From: GWE2-40-63 sp050251815
GTDB taxonomy: Bacteria; Bacteroidota; Bacteroidia; Bacteroidales; SZUA-534
NCBI GenBank assembly: GCA_050251815.1
Contig: JBFWMB010000012.1
Span: 8,724 to 72,723, forward strand
Direction of reading: 5' to 3'
DNA length: 64,000 nt
In this document: one piece after another, positions 24,942-33,940 of the stretch
Numbering within the stretch: the first letter of the stretch is position 1
Layout: each line of letters starts with the position of its first letter
The notes under the pieces: model-generated
Databases searched by the model: none
Told to the model about the DNA's origin: nothing
The model's input: the letters and a program-made list of their open reading frames with translations, nothing else
Translations under genes and position numbers: made by a program

Positions 24942-27329
24942 ATGATACAAAAAGCCATACTCATAAGTTCATTCATCTGCTATTCAATCATCAGTTTTGG
25001 TCAGCAAGCTGTTGGTACTATTGCGGGAACAGTTAAAGACGCGAAAGGAACTGCTATTCCCTTTAGTAGCATTGCTATTCTGGGTACAAACCAGGGAACA
25101 ATTTCTGACGAACAGGGGCATTTCTCACTAAACACTCCTGTTATTGGATCGCAAACCTTGGTTGTGAGTAGTTTGGGATACGAACCCCGCCATATTCCCC
25201 TTAGCCTGGGAAAAGAAAAACAGCTTAAACTCGATGTTTTGCTTGAGTCCGGTAGCATTGCTATAAACGAAGTGGTGGTTTCTGAAAAAAGCGAAACCAC
25301 CCGGCGTAAAGAATTGCCTTTTTCGATAACAGCCATCGATGCCAAACCTTTACAGGCAAAAAATATGGATATAAATCAGGTGCTAAATACCACAACGGGA
25401 ATCCGCATTCGTGAGGAGGGCGGACTGGGCTCCAATTTTAGTTTTTCGTTGAATGGCTTTACCGGAAATCAGGTAAAGTTTTTTTTGGATGGCGTTCCCA
25501 TGGATAATTTTGGCAGTTCGCTTACTTTAAATAATATTCCGGTCAATTTAATCTCAAGCATTGAAGTTTATAAGGGTGTGGTTCCCATACATCTGGGTTC
25601 CGATGCCCTGGGCGGTGCGGTAAATGTAATTACCAATAACAAGATTAGTAACTATGTGGATGCTTCTTATGCCTACGGTTCTTTTAACACCCACCGGCTG
25701 GCTTTAATCAGTCGCTATACCCATGCTAAAACGGGTCTGGTGGTAAAAGCCAATGCCTTTTATAATTATTCCGATAACGATTATAAAATGTTTATTCCCG
25801 TATCGGATATCTCGAATGGCGGAAAATACGGGGAACCCGAATGGATACGCAGGTTTCACGATGCTTATGAGTCGCAGACTGTCCAGCTTGAAATTGGGGT
25901 GATGGATAAAAAACTGGCCGACCGCCTCTTTTTTGGAATAATTACCTCAAAAAACTATAAGGAGCTGCAAACCGGGCACAACATGAATATTGTAATTGGG
26001 GAAGCTTTTGATGAAGACCAGGTAATTATTCCCACCTTACACTATTCAAAAAACGATTTGTTTATTCCGGGATTATCGGTAAACCTGTACGCCAATTACA
26101 ATTTCAGGCAGGCCCTGAGTGCCGATACCAGCAGCCGAAAATACGACTGGTACCAAAACTATGAGGTGAAAGGGATTAATACCACCAGTGGTGAAATAGC
26201 CTGGAACAAAACCTTGTTTAGCTATAACGATAACTCGGCCCTGGTTTCGGCAAACCTGACTTACACCATAAACAGCAACCACAGCCTGTCGTTAAATAAT
26301 ACCTACAGCAGTTTTCGCCGGAAGGGTGAAGATCCCATCAGTTTATCGGTAGTGCCCTTCAGTAAACCCAATGTTTTAAATAAGAACATTACCGGCTTTT
26401 CGTACAGTATCAGTTTGCTGGGAGGTAAATTAAAAACGGTTGTTTTTACCAAGCTGTTTGTTATGGAATCGACCGGATTCGAAGGCGACCGCTACAGTAA
26501 GTCGGACACCGCTTTAACCAAAATAAAGGCCGCTTACAACAAGTCATCATTAGGGATAGCTTCAACCTATTACCTTACCCCGGAAACCCAGCTTAAGCTG
26601 AGCTATGAGAATACCTACCGCTTGCCCGAAGCTCGCGAAATGTTTGGAAACGGTTTGACGTTGCTGAGTAACCTGAACATTCAACCCGAGGAAAGCAAAA
26701 ACTTTAATGTGGGGATATTAAGCAACCACACCTTTAACAGGCATCGGCTGATGGCAGAACTGGAATACTTGTATCGCCTGCCCGAAAATATGATTCGCTA
26801 TATGGCTGAAGGAAACGACGGATTTTATGAGAACCTGGTCTCGGTTAAAGGATACAGCATCGAAGGAGGTATTAAATACAATTACAATAACAAATTAAAC
26901 CTGGAGTTGAACGGAACCTACCAAAAAATGGTGTACAACAATAAAACAACACCAACAGGCGGCGTCAATTACCTGTATGAGCAACAATTAGCCAACATTC
27001 CTTTTCTTTTTGGTTCGTTAAATATGGGTTACCAATGGGCCAATGTTTTAGGTGATGGCAATACCTTGGCGGCGAATTGGGCAACGCTGTTTGTCGAGTC
27101 GTTTTATTTAAAGTCGCCTTCTAACGGGAACCCAACCGGAAAGAACGATATCCCCCGACAAATTTCCAATTCGGCGAATGTGTCCTACAGTTTTAAAAAC
27201 GGGCAATACACCATTTCCCTGGCTTGTACCAACTTGTCCGATAAACCGCTTTACGATAACTGGAAACTGCCAAAACCAGGCCGTGCCTTTAATGTAAAGC
27301 TTCGCTATTATATTTTTAGTAACCAATAA
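24942..27329 (+). CDS. TonB-dependent outer-membrane receptor, probably siderophore
   Basis: The 795-residue protein has a signal peptide (1-20, ending 'ISFGQ') and a carboxypeptidase-regulatory-like domain (about 24-105, 'GTIAGTVKDAKGTAIPFSSI'). A plug follows (about 120-235: 'INQVLNTTTGIRIREEGG', 'FFLDGVPMDNFG', 'IEVYKGVVPIHLGSDALGGAVN'), then a 22-strand-type barrel ending 'RAFNVKLRYYIF'. It lacks SusC-specific features and no SusD follows. The downstream DUF4374 lipoprotein, PepSY protein and flavin reductase are typical partners of iron-siderophore or haem receptors, so ferric-siderophore import is inferred. The exact ligand is unknown. Confidence 0.9.
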   Translation: MIQKAILISSFICYSIISFGQQAVGTIAGTVKDAKGTAIPFSSIAILGTNQGTISDEQGHFSLNTPVIGSQTLVVSSLGYEPRHIPLSLGKEKQLKLDVLLESGSIAINEVVVSEKSETTRRKELPFSITAIDAKPLQAKNMDINQVLNTTTGIRIREEGGLGSNFSFSLNGFTGNQVKFFLDGVPMDNFGSSLTLNNIPVNLISSIEVYKGVVPIHLGSDALGGAVNVITNNKISNYVDASYAYGSFNTHRLALISRYTHAKTGLVVKANAFYNYSDNDYKMFIPVSDISNGGKYGEPEWIRRFHDAYESQTVQLEIGVMDKKLADRLFFGIITSKNYKELQTGHNMNIVIGEAFDEDQVIIPTLHYSKNDLFIPGLSVNLYANYNFRQALSADTSSRKYDWYQNYEVKGINTTSGEIAWNKTLFSYNDNSALVSANLTYTINSNHSLSLNNTYSSFRRKGEDPISLSVVPFSKPNVLNKNITGFSYSISLLGGKLKTVVFTKLFVMESTGFEGDRYSKSDTALTKIKAAYNKSSLGIASTYYLTPETQLKLSYENTYRLPEAREMFGNGLTLLSNLNIQPEESKNFNVGILSNHTFNRHRLMAELEYLYRLPENMIRYMAEGNDGFYENLVSVKGYSIEGGIKYNYNNKLNLELNGTYQKMVYNNKTTPTGGVNYLYEQQLANIPFLFGSLNMGYQWANVLGDGNTLAANWATLFVESFYLKSPSNGNPTGKNDIPRQISNSANVSYSFKNGQYTISLACTNLSDKPLYDNWKLPKPGRAFNVKLRYYIFSNQ

Positions 27330-27341
27330 ACAATACATACG

Positions 27342-28583
27342 ATGAAACCAATTTTGAATACAATTAAACTAACGACTGTGGCTGTAGTAATCGGTACATT
27401 TGCTTCCTGCGAAGAAAGCGAACCCACAACAGATACTACCACAGCCAACTATGTTATGTCATTACGTACTACCGGAGCCAACGACGAAAGCTCCGATTAC
27501 TTGTTAACTGTTGATGATTTAATGACCGGCGAAATTTCGGCCCAGGGAACAGGCACCGAACTGGTTGGTTGGAACTATACCGGCAAATTTGGAGGAACAT
27601 TTTTTTCATTCGGTTACGATTTGAACGAGTGCATCGCCTATGAGATTTCAAATAACACTTTACAGGAGAAAGGAAAGTTTGTTTTCGATCGTTTCGATGT
27701 GATGAATCCCATCGACAACAATACCTTTATGGCAATTGGAGCGCCCTGGGGAGGTGGTTCGTACGATTGTCAACTTCAGGTGGTCGATATTAACGAGGTA
27801 GCTATTGCCAAAACCGTATTGCATCCAATTTACGTGTCTTTCGACCCCAACAATCCCGAGGTGCAACTGAATGCCTGGCCTACCCATTCTTATCTAGATG
27901 GCGACAAATTCTATGTGGCATTTTATACCCTGAATGGTGTATCGTGGGAAACACCCAATACCGACACGGCTTACGTAAGCGTGTTCTCGTATCCTGAACT
28001 GGAATACATTAAAACAATAAAAGATACCCGTACCGGACCCATAGGATATTACGGAGCCCAACCAGCTATTTTGACGGATGAGGCCGGCGATCATTATACC
28101 TTATCGTCGGGGGCTTACTCGGCCGGATTTACCCAGGTTACCAAAGGCTCAGGCATCTTAAAAATTGCATCGGGTAGCGATGAGTTCGATGCCAATTATT
28201 TTTTCGATGTGGAAGCTACCGGTTACCGGGTTACCTCGGCTACGTATGTGGGCAATGGCCTGGCTGTAGCCAATGTAATCTCCAAATTGCTCGACGAAAC
28301 AGCGGCTTTGCAAAGCCAATGGGCTTTGTTTTCAGAAGTAACCCCTTTGCTAAACACGGCAATTATCGATTTATATAACAAAACCCTTACGCTTGTCGAT
28401 GAAGTACCCTTGCACGGGGGACAATACCAGACTCCTTTTTTGGTGGAAGATGGTTTGGTATATATTTCGGTTAATGATGGAAGGGAAACCTATGTTTACC
28501 AGGTTGATGCCGTAAATAAAATAGCTGTTAAAGGGGCTAAGCTTATTGGTAATCAGTTTCAGGGACTTTATTCAGCAAAATAA
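27342..28583 (+). CDS. DUF4374-type lipoprotein of siderophore uptake loci
   Basis: The 413-residue protein has a lipoprotein signal ('GTFASC', Cys23) and a predicted beta-propeller-like body ('YVMSLRTTGANDESSDYLLT', 'LVEDGLVYISVNDGRETYVYQVD' near the end). It resembles DUF4374 proteins, which are found directly after TonB receptors in Bacteroidota iron-acquisition loci, and a role in binding the ferric-siderophore complex is the common suggestion. The gene starts 12 bases after the receptor stop, so the two are co-translated from one message. Function is by association only. Confidence 0.8.
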   Translation: MKPILNTIKLTTVAVVIGTFASCEESEPTTDTTTANYVMSLRTTGANDESSDYLLTVDDLMTGEISAQGTGTELVGWNYTGKFGGTFFSFGYDLNECIAYEISNNTLQEKGKFVFDRFDVMNPIDNNTFMAIGAPWGGGSYDCQLQVVDINEVAIAKTVLHPIYVSFDPNNPEVQLNAWPTHSYLDGDKFYVAFYTLNGVSWETPNTDTAYVSVFSYPELEYIKTIKDTRTGPIGYYGAQPAILTDEAGDHYTLSSGAYSAGFTQVTKGSGILKIASGSDEFDANYFFDVEATGYRVTSATYVGNGLAVANVISKLLDETAALQSQWALFSEVTPLLNTAIIDLYNKTLTLVDEVPLHGGQYQTPFLVEDGLVYISVNDGRETYVYQVDAVNKIAVKGAKLIGNQFQGLYSAK

Positions 28584-28736
28584 AACCGTCTTTTTTTTGC
28601 GTTGTGTCAGAGCGTGTAAATTATATAATGCAGGCTACTGGCATTTCGCAATTTAAATATAGCGGGGTGAAAGCTTGCTAATTAAGCTTATCCGTTACTT
28701 CATGTTTTTAACTACATCAAAACAATAATTAGATAC

Positions 28737-28829
28737 GATGAAACACCCATGTTCTTGCAAACACAACTATTCTCATGAGCAAAGCGAATAAACACGATAA
28801 ATTAAAATATGCAACATGGGTGTTCCATC
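28737..28829 (+). promoter_or_regulatory. Long inverted repeat enclosing a 17-codon Cys/His-rich open frame
   Basis: The arms 28737-28753 (GATGAAACACCCATGTT) and 28813-28829 (AACATGGGTGTTCCATC) pair at 16 of 17 positions around a 59-base loop. The first arm contains the ATG of the short frame at 28738. In RNA the stem would cover that start and sit 25 bases before the PepSY gene, so it could control translation of either. Its regulator, if any, is unknown. Confidence 0.6.
28738..28791 (+). CDS. Possible 17-residue Cys/His-rich leader peptide
   Basis: ATG at 28738 opens the frame 'MKHPCSCKHNYSHEQSE' followed by TAA at 28789. It has two Cys and three His in 17 residues, unusual for random sequence, and lies between the DUF4374 gene and the PepSY gene. 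It could be a metal-responsive or attenuation leader peptide, or the small frame may be incidental. A larger overlapping frame starting at 28775 runs into the PepSY gene and has no family features. Confidence 0.35.
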   Translation: MKHPCSCKHNYSHEQSE

Positions 28830-28853
28830 ATTCCTTGAAAATTAAATTTTATT

Positions 28854-29987
28854 ATGATGAAACAAGTAATTGTAAAAACACACCTGATTGTAGGATTTAT
28901 TTCCGGCCTTGTGTTGTTTATTGTGGCCATAACCGGGGCCATGTATTCTTTCAAAACCGAAATAGAAGCGCTTACGCAATCGTACCGGAAAGTTGATTTG
29001 GAACCCAAAGCCATGATTCCTCCTTCAAAGGCCTTGGAAATTGGTCATAAAACATTACCAGATATCGAAATTCACGGGGTGATTTACCGCAAAGCGGATG
29101 ATGCTCTGGAGGTAGTTTACTATCAGGAAGAACCACTTTATTATGGGGCAGCCTACCTGAATCCTTATTCGGGTGAATTGCTCAAAACCAAGGATTTTTA
29201 TAAATCCTTTTTTGGTTTTGCCCTGCGTGGCCACATTGCTTTATGGCTTCCGTTGCACATTGGCCAACCCATTGTGGCTATTGCCACCCTGTTTTTTCTG
29301 CTTATGTTTGTCAGTGGCCTGATACTCTGGTGGCCTAAAAAATCGGGTTCAACAAAGAGTTTTGCTTTTACCCGGGAGGCAAAACCTTCGGTAAGGCGCC
29401 TGGAATGGCATAAGGTAATTGGCTTTTATGTGGTTTGGCTTGCCTTAATCCTGGTGTTAACCGGAATGACCTGGGTTTTTAAAGGATTTGACAGAGCAGT
29501 GTACAAGGCAATGGGCGGTAAATTGGAAACCCATTTTAGCATGCCTGCATCCGATACCACAAATACCATCCGTATGGATTCCGTTGCTAAACCCATTGAT
29601 TTGTTGTGGGCAAATTTAAAACAACAATATCCTGAAATGCCCTTTATTGAGATTCATGCTGTTTACGATTCGGTTTCCACATTTTTAGTTGAATTAAACA
29701 GCGACCCATCGAAGTATTGGAAAACCGACTATTTGTATTTTGATCAACACACCCTTGAACCGGTGGAATCGAATACCATTTACGGAAGATTAGAACAGGC
29801 GGGCATTCCCGAAAAAATTAAACGGATGTACTACGATATGCATACCGGAGCCATCTGGGGTCTGCCCGGGAAAATTATCATGTTTTTAGCCAGCTTGTTT
29901 ATCGCCAGTCTGCCGCTTACCGGTTTTCTGTTGTGGTGGTCGCGCAGGCGCGAACAAAAGAATTTTATGAAGCAATTGGATTTATAG
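28854..29987 (+). CDS. PepSY-associated transmembrane protein, iron-siderophore reductase type
   Basis: The 377-residue inner-membrane protein has an N-terminal helix ('THLIVGFISGLVLFIVAITGAMYSF'). A periplasmic PepSY region (about 45-105) follows, then further helices near 140 ('AIATLFFLLMFVSGLILWW'), 190 ('VIGFYVVWLALILVLTGMTWVF') and 345 ('IIMFLASLFIASLPLTGFLLWW'). Conserved His residues sit close to the helices ('RGHIALWLPLHIG', 'EWHKVIGFY', 'YDMHTGAIWG'), consistent with haem ligation. PepSY_TM proteins accompany TonB receptors and are thought to pass electrons to periplasmic ferric complexes. The next gene encodes a flavin-containing NADPH reductase that could be its electron donor. Confidence 0.87.
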   Translation: MMKQVIVKTHLIVGFISGLVLFIVAITGAMYSFKTEIEALTQSYRKVDLEPKAMIPPSKALEIGHKTLPDIEIHGVIYRKADDALEVVYYQEEPLYYGAAYLNPYSGELLKTKDFYKSFFGFALRGHIALWLPLHIGQPIVAIATLFFLLMFVSGLILWWPKKSGSTKSFAFTREAKPSVRRLEWHKVIGFYVVWLALILVLTGMTWVFKGFDRAVYKAMGGKLETHFSMPASDTTNTIRMDSVAKPIDLLWANLKQQYPEMPFIEIHAVYDSVSTFLVELNSDPSKYWKTDYLYFDQHTLEPVESNTIYGRLEQAGIPEKIKRMYYDMHTGAIWGLPGKIIMFLASLFIASLPLTGFLLWWSRRREQKNFMKQLDL

Positions 29988-30003
29988 TATAACTCCGTTT
30001 AAC

Positions 30004-31596
30004 ATGTGGTGGTGGAGAAATAGAAAAAAAACAGACAAAGATGCGGTTTTGATCTTGTTTGGTACCAAAACTGGAAATGCACGGATAGTTGCCCAAAAGG
30101 CCCGGCAATATTTTATTCAAAACGGAATAGGCGCAAATTGCCTAAATATGTCCGACTACGATCCCCGACAGCTGGGTTCGGTAAAGCGGCTCTTGGCTGT
30201 GGTTAGTACACAGGGTGAAGGAGAGCCTCCGGTACAGGCTAAAAAGTTTTATTCTACCCTTATGGATAGCAATATTCCGGAATTAAAACACCTGAATTAT
30301 TCCGTTTGTGCTTTAGGCGATAGCGGATACGAGTGGTTTTGTAAGGCAGGAAGAGATTTGGATCAACGTTTGAATCAATTGGGGGCTACTCCTTTGCTGG
30401 AACGTACAGAATGCGATGTTGATTTTTCGGTAGCTGCAGTTCAATGGATTAAAGAAACCTGCCGCAAATTAAACCAAAACACGAATCGACAGGCAGCACC
30501 GATTGAGGCGCTCGATATTCCTGATGGAAACAAATCCTTTAAAGCAAAACTTGTGAGTCAAACGCGGGTAAATGCTGAGGAGGCTCATGATCCTGTTTTT
30601 CGGGTAAGATTGAAGGTAGCAAATCCTGAATTTTCGTTCCAGGCGGGTGATTCAGTTTCCATTAAACCGGTAAACCATCCGGATTTGGTAAGTGAAATAA
30701 TGAAAAAACTATACGGTACCGATCAATTATCCAAATCAGAAGTTGATAGCATACAAAAGCAACTTCAGTATAAGCTGGAACTTACCAACCTGAGTAAAGG
30801 TACCCTTAAGCGCTACCAAAGAGTAGTCGAAAATAACGCACTTCATGCACTTTTAAGCGATAATGCCCAACGGCTTTCATACCTAAAAGAAGCCAATGTA
30901 AACGATTTATTAAACGATTTTCCTGGAACAATTACCGCAAATCAACTGATGCAGGTTTTACCTGCCATAAAAGAGCGGGTCTATTCCATTGCTTCAGCCT
31001 TCGATAAAGAGTCGAGACAATTCGATTTGTTGGTTAAATCCATTCATTATGAATACAAGCAGCGGTTGCATCAGGGAGCGGCTTCGGTTTTTTTAAACGA
31101 AGGATTGCAGGTTAATGATGATCTTACTTTTTCGTTAATCGAAAATGCGCAGTTTCGCTTACCTGAAGATCCCCAAACTCCGATAATATTATTGGCTGCC
31201 GGAACCGGTCTGGCCCCTTTTAGGGCCTTTTTGCAACAACGACAACAATTGGGAATAAAAAATAATTGCTGGCTTATTTGGGGTACCCGTCATCGGGAGC
31301 ACGACAGGCTTTGTATTGATGAATTAACCAATTTTAAGAAAAATGGAGTGATTCAACACTTAAACTTTGTTTTTTCGAGAGATAATCAGGGGTTTAAATA
31401 TGTTCAGGATGTTTTGTTCAGGGAACAAGCCTTGGTTTTAGACTGGCTTAACAGAGGTGCTATGTTATATGTGTGTGGATCGATGGCATTGGGTAGGGGG
31501 GTTAAAAACAACCTGAATTTGGTTTTACAGCAAACTCCGTTTAAAGATGTTGAAAGCCTTCAGGCGACTAACCGTTATTTTACCGATTTGTATTAA
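30004..31596 (+). CDS. Flavodoxin-NADPH reductase, sulfite reductase flavoprotein-like
   Basis: The 530-residue cytoplasmic protein has an N-terminal flavodoxin domain (about 12-155: 'LFGTKTGNARIVAQKA', 'STQGEGEPP', 'ALGDSGYEWF'), an FAD-binding domain (about 170-380; 'ERVYSIAS') and a C-terminal NADPH-binding domain ('LLAAGTGLAPFRAFLQQRQ', 'YVCGSMALGRGVKNNL'). This is the CysJ/diflavin architecture without a sulfite reductase partner gene nearby. Located 16 bases after a PepSY membrane protein in an iron-uptake cluster, it most likely supplies electrons for ferric-siderophore reduction rather than assimilating sulfite. Confidence 0.87.
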   Translation: MWWWRNRKKTDKDAVLILFGTKTGNARIVAQKARQYFIQNGIGANCLNMSDYDPRQLGSVKRLLAVVSTQGEGEPPVQAKKFYSTLMDSNIPELKHLNYSVCALGDSGYEWFCKAGRDLDQRLNQLGATPLLERTECDVDFSVAAVQWIKETCRKLNQNTNRQAAPIEALDIPDGNKSFKAKLVSQTRVNAEEAHDPVFRVRLKVANPEFSFQAGDSVSIKPVNHPDLVSEIMKKLYGTDQLSKSEVDSIQKQLQYKLELTNLSKGTLKRYQRVVENNALHALLSDNAQRLSYLKEANVNDLLNDFPGTITANQLMQVLPAIKERVYSIASAFDKESRQFDLLVKSIHYEYKQRLHQGAASVFLNEGLQVNDDLTFSLIENAQFRLPEDPQTPIILLAAGTGLAPFRAFLQQRQQLGIKNNCWLIWGTRHREHDRLCIDELTNFKKNGVIQHLNFVFSRDNQGFKYVQDVLFREQALVLDWLNRGAMLYVCGSMALGRGVKNNLNLVLQQTPFKDVESLQATNRYFTDLY

Positions 31597-31604
31597 TAGA
31601 GAGA

Positions 31605-31647
31605 TACAAAACGCCACATTTAGGCTGGTAAATGTGGCGTTTTGTAT
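31605..31647. terminator. Bidirectional terminator between reductase and esterase genes
   Basis: A perfect 17-18-bp inverted repeat (TACAAAACGCCACATTTA from 31605, its complement ending at 31646, 6-base loop) lies between two convergent genes and can terminate both. Confidence 0.9.
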
Positions 31648-31651
31648 GTAT

Positions 31652-32803
31652 TTATTTTTTTAACTGTTCCGATACCCGGTCAAGGTTGGCCTTGTATAAA
31701 GCCGTGTTGGGATGATTCGTCAGTTTACCCAGTGTGTAGGCTTTTTCATAACAATCGCGGGCTTTATCCCATTCCTTATTTTGCTCGTAAGCTTCACCCA
31801 AACTATCGAATACGTTCGAAGAGCCGGGATAGCGTTTGCTGTTTTCAATAAAGGTGAGTAATGCAGTTTTTATATCACCCGCTTGAAGGTAGCGATATCC
31901 CAGCATGTTAATTATGTTCTCGGGGGTATGAATGGGATATCCGTACTTTTTCGAAAGCTTAGCATAGTAGGCATCCAAGGTGGCCAAATCTTTTTGTTGA
32001 AATTCCTGTGGTAAGCGCCAATCGGAATAAACAAAACGCAAACCCCGGTAAAGGCTTACATAAGGAATGCTGCCGTGATTTTCGTCGGGCATTTTCAGGT
32101 AACAGTAATTTATGCTGTTTTGCTGTTTCATTAGCGAATCGAATGTGTTGTGAGCCTCATAATAATTGGGTTCGTTTCCTACGGTCATAAAGAAGTTTTT
32201 ATTCCCTTGTTTTTCCGGGGTTTGCCCTGCTTTTGCCATACCCAGTAAATAGCTGTTATCGTAATGAATAACGGGACTAAAGGCCAGGTAAGCCTCAAAA
32301 AGTTCCGGCTGGGTTAAAAAGGTAAAGGTGGCAAATGTTCCTCCAAACGAGTGTCCCATCAGGATGCGGTAAGGTGCTGCCCGGAATTCTTGTTCAATAC
32401 GGGGAATCAGTTCTTCCTTCAAAAACTGCTGAAATTTGTTGGCTTCGCCTGATGTAGGAATAGCCCCAGTATGCGTGGGCAAAAAATTACGGTTTCTGTC
32501 GGTGTTGGTAAGGGCTACTACTATCATGGGAGGAATCTCGCCCAGACGGTTTAGGTAATCAGTAGCGGCTACAGCATGTTGAAAATGGGTATTCCCATCG
32601 AGCAAAAAAAGAACCGGGTAACTTACCTCATTCGAGGCATATCCTTCGGGTAATTGTACCAGCATTACACGCTCCTCACTCAGTATTTTTGATTGGATGG
32701 TGAGTATTTGGCTTGATTCAACGGTGTTTTGTGCTTTGCATAACGCTGTTCCTGATAAAATTCCCAGCGCTAAAAACAGGGTGAGTAAAAGAGTTTTGTT
32801 CAT
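31652..32803 (-). CDS. Alpha/beta-hydrolase, siderophore-esterase-like, with TPR tail
   Basis: The 383-residue protein has a signal peptide (1-24, 'GTALCKAQ') and an esterase D/Fes-like fold (about 30-280): 'YPVLFLLDGNTHF' (43-55), the nucleophile elbow 'MGHSFGG', and a His near 'DENHGSIPYVSLYRG'. The C-terminal ~85 residues form two or three TPR helices ('NVFDSLGEAYEQNKEWDKARDCYEKAY'). Family members with this layout include IroE-like siderophore esterases and general acyl esterases. Facing the iron-uptake genes, a role in opening ester-linked siderophores is plausible but not shown. Convergent with the reductase gene. Confidence 0.8.
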   Translation of the reverse strand: MNKTLLLTLFLALGILSGTALCKAQNTVESSQILTIQSKILSEERVMLVQLPEGYASNEVSYPVLFLLDGNTHFQHAVAATDYLNRLGEIPPMIVVALTNTDRNRNFLPTHTGAIPTSGEANKFQQFLKEELIPRIEQEFRAAPYRILMGHSFGGTFATFTFLTQPELFEAYLAFSPVIHYDNSYLLGMAKAGQTPEKQGNKNFFMTVGNEPNYYEAHNTFDSLMKQQNSINYCYLKMPDENHGSIPYVSLYRGLRFVYSDWRLPQEFQQKDLATLDAYYAKLSKKYGYPIHTPENIINMLGYRYLQAGDIKTALLTFIENSKRYPGSSNVFDSLGEAYEQNKEWDKARDCYEKAYTLGKLTNHPNTALYKANLDRVSEQLKK

Positions 32804-32888
32804 AATCCAATGTTTTTAAGGGGTGTTTTTTTAATTTTTAACAAGTATGGGTCGCACAAAAACACCGGAAGTAACAGTTGTTTATTGT

Positions 32889-33875
32889 TTAATAGTTGCC
32901 CCAGTGAACAGCAATTTCATCTAAAATGGAACGCAGGGTGTCGGGATTGGTTTCAGTTACCAAACGCATGCGGGTTTCCTTAAAGTTTGGCAGTCCTTTA
33001 AAATAATTTGAAAAATGCTGACGCATTTCAAAAATGCCGGTAATTCCACCTTTCCACTCCAAGGAATAGCCCAAATGCCGTTTGGCCAGTTCCACTTTTT
33101 CAGGAACGGTAATGGGTGGAAGTATTTCGCCGGTTTGTAAGTAGTGTTTAACCTCTTTAAAAAGCCAGGGTTTTCCAATGGCTGCACGCCCAATCATTAT
33201 GGCATCAACCCCATAATTGGTAAACTTCTGCAGGGCAATTTCGGGACTGCTCACATCGCCATTGCCAATTATGGGGATGGTCATACGGGGGTTTCTTTTA
33301 ATGGCTCCAATCAATGTCCAGTCGGCTTCACCCTTGTACATTTGTTTGCGGGTGCGGCCGTGAACGGTGAGTGCGGCAATGCCCACATCCTGTAATTGTT
33401 CGGCCAGATTAACAATGGGCAGGTTGCTTTCGTCCCAACCCAACCGGGTTTTTACTGTTACCGGAAGTTTAACGGCTTGTACCACTTTAGCCGTAATCTC
33501 AAGCATAAGGGGAATATTTTGCAGCAAACCGGCTCCGGCACCTTTTCCGGCAACCCTTTTTACCGGACAACCAAAATTCAGATCAATTAAATCGGGTTGG
33601 GCTTCTTCGCAGCGTAAGGCAGCTTCAACCATGGCGGCAGGATCTTTTCCGTAAATCTGAATCCCCACAGGGCGCTCGTAATCGGCAATATCGAGTTTGC
33701 GTACGCTTTTTTCAGCATCGCGGATAAGGCCATCGGACGAAATGAATTCGGTGTACATCATGTCGGCACCAAATTCTTTGCAAAGCCTGCGAAACGAAGG
33801 ATCACTCACATCTTCCATGGGTGCAAAAAACACCGGTCGCTCGCCCAAATCAATAGTCCCAATTTTCATACGCAT
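32889..33875 (-). CDS. dusB: tRNA-dihydrouridine synthase (DusB type)
   Basis: The product (about 328 residues) is a flavin-dependent TIM-barrel enzyme that reduces uridine in tRNA. Motifs include 'FFAPMEDVSDPSFRRLCKEFGADMMYTEF' (split here as family block I), 'IQIYGKDP', 'IDLNFGCPVKRVAGKGAGAGLL' with the catalytic Cys, 'LTVHGRTRKQMYKG', and 'IIGNGDVSSPEIA'. The frame is open to an ATG at 33899, but a -7 box (TATTTTTG, 33896-33889) overlaps that codon. The ATG at 33875 or 33869 is therefore the likely start, and I use 33875. Divergent from rnhA. Confidence 0.92.
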   Translation of the reverse strand: MRMKIGTIDLGERPVFFAPMEDVSDPSFRRLCKEFGADMMYTEFISSDGLIRDAEKSVRKLDIADYERPVGIQIYGKDPAAMVEAALRCEEAQPDLIDLNFGCPVKRVAGKGAGAGLLQNIPLMLEITAKVVQAVKLPVTVKTRLGWDESNLPIVNLAEQLQDVGIAALTVHGRTRKQMYKGEADWTLIGAIKRNPRMTIPIIGNGDVSSPEIALQKFTNYGVDAIMIGRAAIGKPWLFKEVKHYLQTGEILPPITVPEKVELAKRHLGYSLEWKGGITGIFEMRQHFSNYFKGLPNFKETRMRLVTETNPDTLRSILDEIAVHWGNY

Positions 33876-33888
33876 CAGTTTTCGGCCA

Positions 33889-33896
33889 CAAAAATA
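33889..33896 (-). promoter_or_regulatory. -7 box of dusB
   Basis: TATTTTTG on the - strand, 14 bases before the ATG at 33875. No convincing -33 element was seen. It overlaps an upstream in-frame ATG and so argues against that start. Confidence 0.5.
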
Positions 33897-33928
33897 CATT
33901 ACCCGAATCTATTTCTAAAATTTAAGCC

Positions 33929-33936
33929 TACTTTTG
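33929..33936 (+). promoter_or_regulatory. -7 box of rnhA placed four bases before the ATG
   Basis: TACTTTTG ends at 33936 and the rnhA ATG starts at 33941. The expected transcript would begin at or one base before the start codon, giving a leaderless message. No clear -33 element was found. Confidence 0.5.
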
Positions 33937-33940
33937 CAGT

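Noticed and set aside
28775..28996. 73-residue open frame before and inside the PepSY gene
   Set aside because: It overlaps the PepSY gene in another frame and has no protein-family character.
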